A stretch of 64,000 nucleotides of DNA from Hydnum rufescens UP504. Taxonomy: Eukaryota; Basidiomycota; Agaricomycetes; Cantharellales; Hydnaceae. Each line of letters starts with the position of its first letter. The first letter of the stretch is position 1. The notes under the pieces are model-generated. The model made no database searches and had not been told where the DNA came from. It was given only the letters and a program-made list of their open reading frames with translations. The translations under genes were made by a program, and so were the position numbers. The stretch is taken from assembly GCA_014904985.1 (NCBI GenBank), contig MU129102.1, positions 1-64,000 of the forward strand, given 5' to 3'. Shown one piece after another: positions 10,330 through 21,080 of this stretch.

Positions 10330-12551
10330 TCATCCTCGAGATGAGTCCGTGGAGTGGGTCGGGGTCGGGAGTATGGTGAGTGGGACTCGTGGACACGCAG
10401 GTTGGGTCTGGGTCGCATCCCTTGTGGGGGGGGGCATTGCATGAGGTGTGGAAGGAGGCTCGTATGACATGGTCTCGATGTAATCAGTGAGTACATTGGT
10501 GCCTGTGATATGGGCAGTTTCATGTTGGAGGATGGCAGCAATGTCATTAGCATGTGCAAAGGCTGCGAATGATGCAGGTTGGTCAGGGAGGCCACGACCT
10601 CGTGCCTGGAAAATGACATCATCAATTAGGTCGACCATGAAGCCAATAATCTCGCTCATGTTTCGGCGGGTAAGGGAAGTCGGCCACACCCAGGTGGACG
10701 TGTCAAGGACATGTTGTCCAGATTCCGCAGGAATGGCAGGATTGGGGGAAGGGGTTAAGCTCATACTGCTCAGGGGAATGGTAGTGATTTTCAGCACAGG
10801 GCTTGTTTCAATTGTTTGGTTGAGCTCAGGGTTTATACTCCCAGCTGGATTCAGACCGGTGGGTGTCTCAGTTATGGGCAGTGCATTCAGGGATGCCTTG
10901 CCCTTATCATGGAGTTTATGAATAGGTATCCCTGCCGCTTTGAGGTAGTCAGCTAGGGGTGTCAGTTTTCTGACAACAGGGTAAGGTTCCCAGGTTTCTT
11001 GACCTGTGCTCCACTGTACAAGGAATAAGGCATCCTTTCCATTGCCTGTGTGGTCCCAGATGGAGGATACAATGGTAGAGTCTGGGGTGCCAAACCCAAG
11101 GATTTCATCTTGGGACTGGGCTGGAAATCGTACATCATCATTTGGGATGCATGGGCGTAATTTTGAGGCATGGAACCGGGGGTGAATTCCACGGGCCCGA
11201 ATCTCAGGGGAAAGGTCCAGTTCAAAAGTGGTGTGAGGTACAATTTCACGCACAATCCGGAATGGTCCAATAAATTTCAGACTCAATTTTTGTGCTCGGC
11301 CTTTAGGGAGTGTGAGGTTTTCTATAGACAGAAATACCAAATCTCCAACTGTAAATGGAGCAGGTTGGCGATGTTTATTTGCATTTTGAGTCTGCTTTAC
11401 TCGGGTCCCAATGATGGCATCATGGGCATCCAGAACAGCTGCATGCATCCACCGAGCATAAGTGCGGACCCCTGGGTATGGGGAGTCAATGTCAACCAAG
11501 ATGGGACTCGGCCGAAACCCCGAATTCAATTCAAATGGAGAGTATCCGGTGGTGTCTGAGCTTGCCAGATTCATAGCAAATTCAATTGCTGGGAGCCGTT
11601 GGACCCAATCTTTCTGATTGAGGCTCACACATTGGTGTAGCATTTGGGTTAAGGTACAGTTAGCCCGTTCTGTGGCCCCATCTGTCTCTGGGTGATAAGC
11701 AGTGGACATGTGCAAATCCATGCCAATAAGCTTATGTAAGTGGGTCCAGAAGAGGCTCGTAAACAGGGAGTCTCGGTCACTAATAATTCGGTCTGGGAGA
11801 CCATGTAATTTGTATACTGTGTCAAACATGATTTCAGCAATGTCTTTAGCTTTGTATGTTTGCAGGGTTGGGACAAGGTGGACCATGGATGAGAAATGGT
11901 CAATGACAACACAAATCATATCAAATGCCCCATGCCGGTTTTTTGACAGTGGCAGGGCCCAACAAAGTCTATGCCTATGGCCTGCCAGGGGCGGGCAGGC
12001 ACTGGTAGTGTGGATAGTAAGCCATAAGGGACCTGGGTCCGGGATTTAGACCTAGCACAAGTCATACAGGAATTGCAAAAATTTGTGACATCCTTAAGCA
12101 TGTCTTTCCACCATACATGTCGGCAGAGGTATGTGAAAGTTTTCTGGGGGCTGAGGTGTGCCAGTAATGAGTGTGCATGGGAAATTAGAAGTTCCTGAAC
12201 TCGTTTCCCATTGAACTCTATATTAGGGATGCAGAGGGCATGGTGAGCCCCGTTAACCATGTACACATATTCACCATCATAGGTAAAGTTTTTGTACTGT
12301 AGGGGGCTTCGGGTGGCCTCGGTACCTTTAGGTGGTGTTAGGATGATAGCAAAGAAGGGATCCAGATGGTACTTTCTTGCTAAGTAGCCTGGTAGGGTTA
12401 GACCCGGGATGGAATCCGATACCAGGGACACCAAGACAGGGGGGTAACTTGAGCTTTCAGACTCATCATCTCCCATGACATTTTGAGCCAGGGATTGAGG
12501 GCCGGGAGCTGAGCCCGAGTGCTTCCATCTTAGGTGGGGGGGGATCTTCAC
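10330..12551 (-). CDS. Integrase with C-terminal chromodomain
   Basis: The N-terminal part has the HHCC zinc-binding region (HSLLAHLSPQKT ... CNSCMTC, about 12185-12050), then the first catalytic Asp in AIGIDFVGP (about 11975). A 1-nt loss near 11930 shifts frame, after which the core continues with ISDRDSLF (second Asp) and GATERAN (Glu), a normal DDE set. A chromodomain follows (ALFLVQWSTGQETWEP, about 11025-10978). It probably directs insertion to methylated-histone chromatin. The end of the frame near 10430 lies at a run of about nine G/C bases, where another shift leads to the tail. Confidence 0.9.
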
Positions 12552-14228
12552 TCAGATCTTCACTGGTTCCGATGGCTTCATTTCTAATACTGGTCCTTTG
12601 TCCAGGAGGGACGGCTCAAGTGGAGGAGCCTCTATTGCTGGCTTGGCTTTGGGTTTCATTTTAGGCTTCACCTGCAAGGTCCGGGGGCACAGCACACGAG
12701 GGGTAACAGTGGACAGACCCGTAAGTAAAGGTGAAGTCAGTCCGGGGCCAAGGGAGGGGGCCGGCAGTGGTGTGTTCTCAGAATCTACCTCTGAGACATA
12801 TTCGTTCTCGGCCTGGACAATTCCGGTTGGTTCGTCACTGTACATACGTGACAATGCATCACTAAAAGTGTTCTCCTGCCCAGGGAGGTATTCAATTGTA
12901 AAGTCATAGTCACTTAGGGTGTCAAGCCAGCGTGCTTGCCGGGAAGACAATTTGGATTGAGATCGGATGAATTCCAGGGGCTTGTGGTCTGTATACAGTT
13001 GGAACTTGGTCCCGATGAGTAAATTGCAGAACCGTTTCAGGGATTCAATCACAGCTAGTAATTCTCGCTCATGTACTGGGTAGTTTTGTTGGGCTGGGTT
13101 AAACTTCCCACTCCAGAAGGAGACTATTTGGGCAGTGGTTGGATCAGCACCTTGGCTAACTACACCTCCAGCGCCAGTGAGCGAGGCATCGGTCGTTAAA
13201 TTAATTGGTGGTGCTCCGGGACTATAGTCGATTGGGACCCGATGGTGGTTCTGGTAGTCCATTACAATCTTGCGGACATCATCAAACGCTCGTTGATGGA
13301 CATCATCCCACTTCCATGCCCATTTTGCACTGGTAAGGGGGGTCAGGACACCCATGGGTTTCCGTAAATCTTTGCAGCTCGGGGCAAGGTATCCTGCCGC
13401 ACCTAGGAACCCATGAAGTAGCGAGGCATTGGTTGGTATTTTCCAAGTCTCAATCGAGTCTACTTTATTGGGGTCCATCATAATTCCTTTTCGGTCAATT
13501 ATGTGGCCTAATATGCTCAGTTTCTCAGCGAAAAACTGAAGTTTGTCAAGTGTTGTGAGGTAGAATTTCTCTTTCCGCAAGATCGAGAAGATAGAGCGGC
13601 AGTGCCCTACATGCTCAGCGATACTGTCCGAGTAGATAATGATGTCATCTAGGTAGACATCAACAAAGACCCCAATGTAGGGTGCAAGTTTCGATACCAT
13701 GATCAGTTGAAATGTGGCGCCAGAGTTGCAGTCGCCCTGGAGCATGACTAGACTTCGCATTGTGCCATCTGGGGTCATTAAAAGGTTATGGTTTACATCG
13801 GGTGGGTGGACTCGTATTTGCTCATATGCATCACAGCCATCAATCACAGTACGGTAGGGATGCCGGGCCACCCAATCAAGTAACTCACGTATATCAGGGA
13901 GGGGAGACACCATCTTTACAGTATTAGAATTTTGGTCGCGCTTGTCAATGACAGTCCGGATGCGAGTCTCGCCATTGGGGCCAGGTTTCTTTTTCAGAAT
14001 TAGCATCGGGGCAGCATTGGGGCCCACGAAGTATTCCCAACGGCCCGTCTGCAGCATAGAGTCTCGTTTCAAATTCCATAGTGGACGTAATGCTTCGGGG
14101 CAAGTAGAACGATGGGACTTGAAGATTTTGTGTTTGTCAATCAATGGGATTTTATGATTGATATCTCGAAGGGGGGGGAGTGGAGTTTCGTCCACAGACT
14201 TACAGAGATCAGCGCATTCATCTCGCAT
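12552..14228 (-). CDS. pol: Reverse transcriptase and RNase H
   Basis: An uninterrupted frame of 558 codons. The reverse transcriptase shows the LILKKKPG region, a TVIDKRDQN block, the LQGDCNSGATFQ block and the catalytic YLDD in VDVYLDDIIIYS (about 13655-13620). A connection domain leads to RNase H with TDASLTGAGG, ELLAVIESL, TDHKPLEF and a terminal DALSR, which hold the expected acidic residues. The C-terminal 90 residues are Pro-rich linker. This is the best-preserved part of the element and supports the Ty3/gypsy assignment. Confidence 0.95.
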   Translation of the reverse strand: MRDECADLCKSVDETPLPPLRDINHKIPLIDKHKIFKSHRSTCPEALRPLWNLKRDSMLQTGRWEYFVGPNAAPMLILKKKPGPNGETRIRTVIDKRDQNSNTVKMVSPLPDIRELLDWVARHPYRTVIDGCDAYEQIRVHPPDVNHNLLMTPDGTMRSLVMLQGDCNSGATFQLIMVSKLAPYIGVFVDVYLDDIIIYSDSIAEHVGHCRSIFSILRKEKFYLTTLDKLQFFAEKLSILGHIIDRKGIMMDPNKVDSIETWKIPTNASLLHGFLGAAGYLAPSCKDLRKPMGVLTPLTSAKWAWKWDDVHQRAFDDVRKIVMDYQNHHRVPIDYSPGAPPINLTTDASLTGAGGVVSQGADPTTAQIVSFWSGKFNPAQQNYPVHERELLAVIESLKRFCNLLIGTKFQLYTDHKPLEFIRSQSKLSSRQARWLDTLSDYDFTIEYLPGQENTFSDALSRMYSDEPTGIVQAENEYVSEVDSENTPLPAPSLGPGLTSPLLTGLSTVTPRVLCPRTLQVKPKMKPKAKPAIEAPPLEPSLLDKGPVLEMKPSEPVKI

Positions 14229-14231
14229 CTG

Positions 14232-14645
14232 CTGCCGTAGTACCTCTAAGTTCTCATGGACTAGGGCAGCCTGACAAGAGGGAATGATTGACGTGTTATT
14301 GCCATGAATTCGGAGTGGTTCACTAGTCCCAAGAACAACCCGGGATGGATTAAAGCCAAGAACAACGGAGAATTGGTAGAAGAAAGGAGTCCCTAAGACA
14401 ATGTCATACGAATCCAGGTTTATAATGTCAAAGCGTCAGTTATCTTGAATGGATTGAAACTCAAAGTTTACACAAGTCTCATGATGGATCAAAGACCTAG
14501 AGCCAGTGACAGCAAGTTGGACCGGAAGGGGAGTAGTTAGATTCTCGACTGGTAGCTTTAGTTGGTCTACGCATGTGGACGAGATGAAATCCGCTAAGGA
14601 TCCCGTATCTAGTAGGGCCTTACAGACATGGCCATTGACCTGCAC
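14232..14645 (-). CDS. Retropepsin-like aspartic protease domain
   Basis: The active-site motif LLDTGSLADFIS lies about 14618-14583, followed by a flap-like region. After an in-frame TGA near 14440 the same frame continues with the typical C-terminal motif DIVLGTPFF (about 14403-14377). The TGA precedes a CG and could derive from CGA. The domain would cleave the Gag-Pol polyprotein. Its frame runs directly into the reverse transcriptase. Confidence 0.8.
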
Positions 14646-14738
14646 TTTGACTACAATCGGGTTGGGTATAGCTCAAGACGTTGTTTTCGGCCTTGCCATA
14701 CTCCGTTCTAGATAGGGTGCCATTGAGGCCTTTGGAGG

Positions 14739-15319
14739 TCACTGACGTGAGGGTTTTGTCATATCAGCAGTTACCACAACACACGCCATCCCAAGACTGA
14801 GTTTATGTTCTGTCATGTCAAGCTCTTGGAGCTTTGCTAGGGACATAGCATTGGTGCGGATGCTTGGGCTTGCGCTCCGCCGGGTGGGACAGTCCTTCTG
14901 GACATGGCCTACTATACCACAGTCAAAACACCGGTTTTCAGCGCGGTACTGATCTTTTTTGACCATTGTCAGACGTCGTGGGTTCGTAACACGCCCTCCA
15001 TTCGGGACCATGCCTTTAGCATATGCTTGCGAACATGTGCTTGGTTTGTTGTCAAGCAGTATCTTTGCAGAATTGGCTCTAGCCGTGGTTTTATTCGGAT
15101 CAGCAAGTTTCCCATAGGCTGAAGGTCGCGGGATAGGGGGGGTTCATTTCCCAAGCGCAGTGGTCCTCTCTGTTGCATGCGAGTACGGCGGTCTTCATAT
15201 CCTAAGAGGCTCTGTGCAGCCTCAACCCGCAAGGCGAGAGTTTCCAACTCTTCTAGTGTTCCAAGATCAGGACTGAACCCCAACTCGGCCAGCTTGATCC
15301 TGTAGATTTGCTGCAGACC
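14739..15319 (-). CDS. Gag C-terminal part with CCHC zinc knuckle
   Basis: Continuation of Gag after the TGA. It contains GTLEELETLALRVEAAQ (about 15260-15210), then, after a 1-nt frame break near 15125, a basic segment and a classic nucleocapsid zinc knuckle CFDCGIVGHVQKDC (about 14932-14891). The knuckle would bind the element's genomic RNA. The frame ends at 14739, just before the protease domain. Confidence 0.85.
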
Positions 15320-16884
15320 TCACCAGCAGCGTTGTATGAGTTGCCGAGGGGTGATATCCACTATCCGTGATGCGATAATCTGCAGTTCACGTATGTAGTC
15401 TCTCACTTTGAGGTTTCGCTGTTCATACTGCTCAAACTTGTCTCGTTGTAGTTGGCAGAACTCTGGGGGGAAACACCAATCAAATAGGCCTTTCGTTATG
15501 GATTCGAAATTCCACTTGTGGGGTTCCCTCGCAACGTGAATAATATACCACTTGGAGGCCTTGCCTTCCAAGCAGTTTTGAATGTGTTGAGGTATGAGCT
15601 TCTTCTCGAACTTGATCATCTCATAGTAATTTCCTACTTCAGAAACCCAGCTCTCGAATCGGTCATAATCGGTAGCGCCATTGTACCATGAAGGAGAGGG
15701 TAGCTTCGGTATTGAGGATTGAGCTTTCATACCAGTGATAACTTTCCACATATCCCGCTCATTCCATACCAACTGTTCATTAGCCTTTCCTAGTTTTAGT
15801 AGGGGGCTGTCATCGGAGTGGATTGATGATGAATCACCCTGGTCATTGTCACTACCACCCGGATCGTCTCCATCGTTGGGGCTTCTTCCTTCGTTCTGTG
15901 AGTGGAATTTAGTTCCAAGGAATGAACTTGATGGTACGAATGAGGACGCGCGCGGGACTGACGAGCCAGGAGCTTCAGGAGCTTCGGTTGATTCAATCCT
16001 TGTGGGTTTATGGTCCCTCTTGTGCTGGGTCAGAGCTTTCAAAGCCTTCTGCTTGAGCTCAAGGTCGGTGGGGTTCAGATCTTCAAAGAGTCGAGTTACA
16101 CATTCCACACTGTATTCAGGCTGTGGGGTCAAGGAATCGGTATGCGCATTATGCCCAGAGGGGCCCTCACCCCGATCAGAGGAAGAGGTGGATTGGGGGG
16201 TGTCTGCTCTCTGTTTTCCTTTCTCTACCTTAGTTTCGGTAATAGTTATGCCTTGAGAGGCAACTCGAGTTAGATTACTTGGGCTATCATTGGCCCAGAA
16301 TACACTCTGTCTAGGGGAGTCATTTTTGATTACAAGCTCATGGAATCGGGCAATCCGTCTAAAGTCATTATCGGACAGTGTGAGGATATCCGACAGGGAT
16401 AGATTAGGCTCATAAAATGTGGAATAACCGACATTGCCAGAGGGCATTATCGGTGTCTGAGTGCGTGAGTTCCAAGACAGGACATCATCCTCAGGGCCTC
16501 GTCATAGGCAGCATCACCTCGGGCAGCATTGCTCTGGGTGGCATCGCTCATAGCGGCATCACTCTCATCGCACTTGGCGGCATCGCTTTTGGCGGTATTG
16601 GTATTAGTGGCATCGCTCATGGCAGCATCGCTCTCAGCGGCATCATCAGCTGTACCGTCAATGGCATTATCACCCTCCCAAGGTAGCGATCCTGGGAGGT
16701 CTGGGGCGCTCACTTGATGGTGGTAGGGACTTACCTTATTTTGTTCTTGATGTTCAGGGATGTCCTGGGCATCAGGTTGTGCCACCTCATACTCGGGGGC
16801 AAGAGTGTCGACAGATAAGGACCGGCGACTAGGGAGTCGCCGTCCGATAAGAGGTACGTAGTTTCTTCCAGATCGTGTATGCAT
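15320..16884 (-). CDS. gag: Retrotransposon Gag (N-terminal and capsid region)
   Basis: The first minus-strand reading frame after the 5' LTR begins MHTRSGRNYVPL (16884) and contains a low-complexity Ser-Asp-Ala repeat region (SDAAMSDAT and variants, about 16680-16500). It passes near 16447 into a second frame with a disordered acidic/Ser-rich part. A typical retrotransposon Gag capsid segment follows (SWYNGATDYDRFESWV ... FDWCFPPEFC, about 15690-15460). The frame stops at 15320 with an in-frame TGA, and the same frame continues beyond it as LQQIYRIKLAELGF, so this stop probably interrupts a longer Gag. Confidence 0.85.
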
Positions 16885-16996
16885 AACGGAGGGAGTTTAG
16901 AGGTTGACAGTGGGTGGCCAGTCCAGAGTCAGTGGGGTAGTCGGGTTAGTTCAGAGGGGGGGTTTTTTTCGAAAGAGTTGTTGTGGAGTCAAAAAA

Positions 16997-17222
16997 TGTG
17001 AGGGAACTGGATCCGGATGTATCCGGGTTCACTCGATCCCGTCTAGAGAGCGTTCAAGACTGTCGGCGGTAGCAAGATGACTGTCCGGAAAAGCTCTATT
17101 CGAGGGGGGACTAGAAAAGATGATACAAAAGGTTCTATCGCTACCTAATATACCAGGGATGATTTGTAACGTGATATGATTACGTAATGTGAGAGGTGTC
17201 GGTGTTCGCCGATATCCTCTCA
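16997..17222 (-). repeat. 5' LTR of the gypsy element
   Basis: A 226-nt direct repeat of 9570-9794 carrying the promoter end of the minus-strand element. Only three differences separate the two LTRs, so the insertion is fairly recent. It is followed at once by the GTCGA target-site duplication at 17223-17227. Confidence 0.95.
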
Positions 17223-17239
17223 GTCGACCTGAGTCATCA

Positions 17240-18690
17240 TCCCATAGCCCGGCCCGCGGCCGCGGATTTCTCGAGGCTCCCTGTATGTTGGAGCAGTACG
17301 TCGACTGTACTCCATTATATGTCCTCAGAACTCACCCACCGCGCACACCATGAGCAGGGCGTTTGCTCAGGATTTTAACCGTGAGTACGATCGTCGATAT
17401 CATTAGTCTACATATTCACGACCACCAGCAGCGGTGGAGCGCACCAAAGAATATCCAGAGCTCGATCAAGAGGCTCCGGCAAAAGTCGCACGATCGCCCC
17501 CTGCAAGGTGGCCTTGTGCGGATGGCGGAATTGACCCTGAGAATCTTGTTGTGTGATATGCACTTCACCTTCCTGCGGTATTAAAGGGCAGATCCTTTTC
17601 GATTCGACCACACCAGAAAGTGGGTGTGGTGCGTGTTCTCAGCAATATCTCGGAGTATTTTGATCTCATGTGGGGGGTCCATTGAAGGTTGGAGGAACGG
17701 GTTCTGGAAAAGTGAGTTCATTTTTCCAGTACTGTTCCCATTGTTGCTAAGACTGTTAATGCTTGCAGTCCGCTTTGGCCTTATCCATGCTTCGTATTAT
17801 CGAGGCCTCTGAAAATAAGATCTTGTGAGTGAATTGACTTTGCGTTTGCCCCAAAATAGAACCGGAGCTTCCGACAGTCTAGATGGTATCGATATTTCTA
17901 CAGTTGGTTTAGATAGAAGTGTCGTGTGAGTTTGAGCCCCCGATGCGTAGTTTGTCAGCACCGTCGAGTCTGGAATTATTCCACAGACCATTGTGTCGCA
18001 AGACGTCGCACTGTTCTCTGGAACAGTTTGCTCTAATCTGGATTCCTTTTCGGAGCATATGATTGTTGGGATGGTCTAGAGTGATGCCATTTGACAAGCA
18101 AGAAGTTTCCCATGGTCGGCGGGAATGAACGTACAGGCACTCTAATAAGTCTTGACCTGGCAGTCAGTCTGGACGGTTCGAGTTTCTCCGCCGGGCAGAA
18201 GCAATTACTCCCTCTTGCTTGTGCAATGCTCAGGCGAAGCCCGTTCATTATACTTGACGAAGCATCATCGGCCATCGACCTCGCTATTGATGATCAAGTA
18301 CGCCTTGGTGCTTGAGGCTCGCCTGCTATTTGACACTTATATCGGTCATTTGATGTTTTTAGATTCAACGAACGATTCGAGAAGAATTGGCGGATTCCCT
18401 GGTCCTTACTATTGCGCATTACTTGAAAACCATACTTGGTAAGCATTTCCTGTTGTATGCACCGGTCTTGGAACGGATCTGACGAGATGGAAACAGACTA
18501 CGACCGTATTCTCATACTCGGCGAAGGCACCGTGTTAGAATACGATTCGCCAGTTGCTTCGCCTGCGGAACCCGATGGGGCATTCCAGCGAATGTGCGAA
18601 CACACTGCTAATGGGGAGGAACTACGTGATATGGTTGTAGGTAAAATCGAATTTGAAAGACAGTTTATGCATGAAAATGATGCGTATTGA
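17240..18690 (+). pseudogene. ABCC-type (MRP-like) ABC transporter, C-terminal remnant
   Basis: Remnant of the last part of an ABC multidrug/conjugate exporter: the linker VERTKEYPELDQEAPAKV (about 17430-17485), then nucleotide-binding domain 2. Walker A VGGTGSGK is at 17688-17712, split from SALALSMLRIIEASENKIL by an intron (GTGAGT...TGCAG). A segment DVALFSGTVCSNLD lies near 18010-18050, the signature SFSAGQKQ near 18180, Walker B IILDEASS near 18250 and the end DRILILGEGTVLEYDSP near 18500. Two in-frame stops stand where the family normally has Arg (17554 in NLVV-stop-YA, 18082 in LE-stop-CHL), as expected from CGA to TGA. The transmembrane domains and first NBD are absent, and the gypsy element sits immediately upstream. 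Confidence 0.8.
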
Positions 18691-18958
18691 TGGTGGGAAG
18701 TACGAATGTGGCAGTACATGTAGTACATATACATCGCGGTACAAAATTGGTCTACTTTTATCAGTCTGAACTGGAGCTAATACATGTGCAGGGGTATTCA
18801 TTGGAATTTGAGGGTAAGATAGTTGGTGTGTGAAGCAAAACCGGCCGCCAGGCACCGAGTTGCGTGCAGGGGCGGAGGCGAAGCACGTTTGCAGGAAGAT
18901 CCGGAGACCGAGGAGAAAGCATGAGTAAAGAGCCCACCGAAAGCGCTGGGAACAGGGA

Positions 18959-20698
18959 TTATGGTTCAGGATGGCTGGGAAATAAAGTAGAATGATCAGA
19001 TGGCATGATCTTGATGACCCCACCGTCTTTCCCGCGTTGCAAACTTGTGCCAGGATGCTCAAAAAACTCCCGCGTGTGGTATTGAAAATCGAGGGCAGAG
19101 AAGCGTCTGGGCGAGGTACCGTTCATCAAAGGGGACGAAGGTGGGGAATAAAACTTGACATCGTCCCCCTCTTTCGAGCCATCGGAGGGGACGGGGGTCG
19201 TACGAGGGAGACTGAATGAGACAGTGGTGCGGGAAGTGTCGTGTGGACCTACGCCGGAGCTTCGTCGCATCTGACGATTTGTAGACCCGGACCCCGAACG
19301 GTGTCGATGACGGGTAGGGAGGAGCGCGGGCCTCGTTGCAGGATACAGGAGGGAATTTATGAGCCCAGACAGGCAGAATAAAATGCTTGCAAAAATAGTT
19401 GCCGCCGAAGGCACCTTCGTTCCACCGAAGGAAAGCCATCGCACGATCGCGATGGGAAGGACGATGATGACATAGGCAAATGGATACCTTGAATAAAGAC
19501 GATTAGGTAAAGATAAGCGATCAAAGGAGTTATAGTTAGTCTGCGCACCACAGCATTTGGCGCGCAACCGCGCTTGCATGATTTGGAGCAGTCCAAGCCT
19601 CTTCGGAAGAGACTTTTCTCCACCGGAAGCGGTACCCGCGGATAACGAGGTTGCCCCGGAGAGCCAGAAACAGTGGGACGTACAGAAGTAGGTTAGATAG
19701 GGCAGTAAACCACATCCAGACTACAAAGTGAACACAACCGATCAGTAATCGCAAGTCACCAAGATTTGGAGCGGGAAAAAGACGCACAATATTCCAAAAG
19801 AATGCGCTCCTTCGGAAAACCAGCACCTATCCAACACCATAGGCCCGTGTTTTCAATGTACCCAGCAGCATGGTGAAGTTTCCAAGAGATACCGTTCTCT
19901 AAGGAAATAAAAAGCCATATGACGGCGACAACCAAATAACTTCGCCAAAGTCCAGAGGGGGGTTTCCATTCCCATAACAAGACGGCAGAGGTGTGGACGG
20001 CGATAGCGAGAGTACTCATGGCAACACCGACATCCCCTATGTTTTTTATAATCCCCTGGGCAGTACAAAAGTGCCCGGGGGTGACCTTCGCGAGAACTGC
20101 CCATCGAATATCCATTATACAGCCTACATCGAAAAAGAGAAGGCAAACGACCTCAGCTTGATTAGGGGATGCACTTGATAAGTCCCGCACCAACGGCCTG
20201 CACGAGGTCGGAGACAAGGAGGTTAAGAAAGTAAACGTCTACATGGCTGCCGACAAAGCGCCACGCGTAGCTGGGAGGCGACAGGATATTCCGGATCGCA
20301 TTGAACTAAGCCAAATCCAAGAATGTGTTAGGGCCAAGCGATTGCGAGCCTTGCATGGTACGACGCACGACGACGTATGAGAGAAGGCCAGAGACAGCGA
20401 GGAAAGAACAAATGGCAGCCTGGGCAATAAACTTTGAAGATGTGGAAAAAAATATGAGGAAACATGAGGCTCTCGGATTAGTCTTCCTTGACATGATTGC
20501 ACACACTATTAGGCCTAAGCGTTGACCGAAAGAAAACGGCGATGTTGCGGGAGCAGGGGCAGCCAAAGCAGTGCTGCGGGATGTTGCAGAAGGCACCAAT
20601 ATTTCGGCGGCATAGGCGGCGGTGGTGGCATGAACGACGAGTACGCAGATAGTCTGTCCAAGCAGCCAAGAAACAATAGGTAGGTTCCTGAACCTCAT
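18959..20698 (-). CDS. Git3/cAMP-receptor-like 7TM G-protein-coupled receptor
   Basis: Multi-exon minus-strand gene for a seven-helix plasma-membrane receptor, probably for nutrient or peptide signals through a heterotrimeric G protein. Exons chain through GT-AG introns: MRFRNLPIVSWLLG start (20698); FIAQAAICSFLAVSGLLSY; FNAIRNILSP ... VDVYFLNLLVSDLVQAVGAG; DIRWAVLAKVTPGHFCTAQG with the next helices (GLWCWIG near 19830). The later helices follow (FVVWMWFTALSNLLLYVP near 19700; FAYVIIVLPIAIVRW near 19470), then FCLSGLINSLLYPATRPAL and a long Ser/Pro-rich cytoplasmic tail ending at 18959. The LVSDL and helix-7 LLYPATRP features fit the fungal cAMP-receptor-like class. No frame break is needed if the introns are accepted. 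Confidence 0.75.
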
Positions 20699-21080
20699 GG
20701 AATGTGGTCCGAGACGCGATATGATAGAGGCCGAGAAGGAGTAGACGCGGATGGGACTTAAATAGGGACTAAGGCCATCCCAATTGGCAATCAGTGTACG
20801 TACACAGCTCGATAAGCTAAATCACATAAGATATTAAGATTAAGGGAACACAGCGTTCCACTGCAAAGTTGCAGGCTTGGAGGACCTCAGAGCCCCCATC
20901 GAACTGCAAGCGCCTGAAAAGATAGAGCATGCCTGCGCACGTTCCAGCCTTGATGCACAATCTGTGGGGCATCTGATCGCTGAGATACTGGAAGCTGATG
21001 TTGGCTTCTCTCTTGTTTCTTTTTTGGGCAAGTGCCAGCGTTGAGTCAAAATAGTGAGTTGGATCCAATAAATATCTTCG
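20699..21080. promoter_or_regulatory. Shared divergent promoter region
   Basis: About 380 nt separate the receptor start (minus strand) from the small membrane-protein start (plus strand). No coding signal was found. By position it should contain both promoters. I did not identify a convincing TATA or CCAAT element. Confidence 0.4.

Larger units (their letters stand above)
9570..17222 (-). mobile_element. Ty3/gypsy chromodomain LTR retrotransposon
   Basis: Full-length element of about 7.65 kb, coding on the minus strand in the order gag, zinc knuckle, protease, reverse transcriptase, RNase H, integrase, chromodomain. It is bounded by near-identical LTRs (TG...CA ends) and a perfect 5-bp target-site duplication GTCGA at 9565-9569 and 17223-17227. 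In-frame stops (after gag near 15316, in protease near 14440) and 1-nt frame breaks (near 15125, 11930 and in a G run near 10430) suggest it is no longer autonomous, unless some breaks are sequence errors. The chromodomain places it among chromoviruses, which target heterochromatin. A polypurine stretch (minus strand TGGGAGGG) sits just upstream of the 3' LTR. I could not recognise a standard tRNA primer site next to the 5' LTR. Confidence 0.95.

Noticed and set aside
15735..16273. Plus-strand frames opposite Gag
   Set aside because: Antisense shadows of the Gag coding sequence, without independent motifs.
16500..16680. Short repeats resembling a CRISPR-like array
   Set aside because: The units are a codon-periodic amino-acid repeat in Gag with no spacer structure, and the organism is a fungus.
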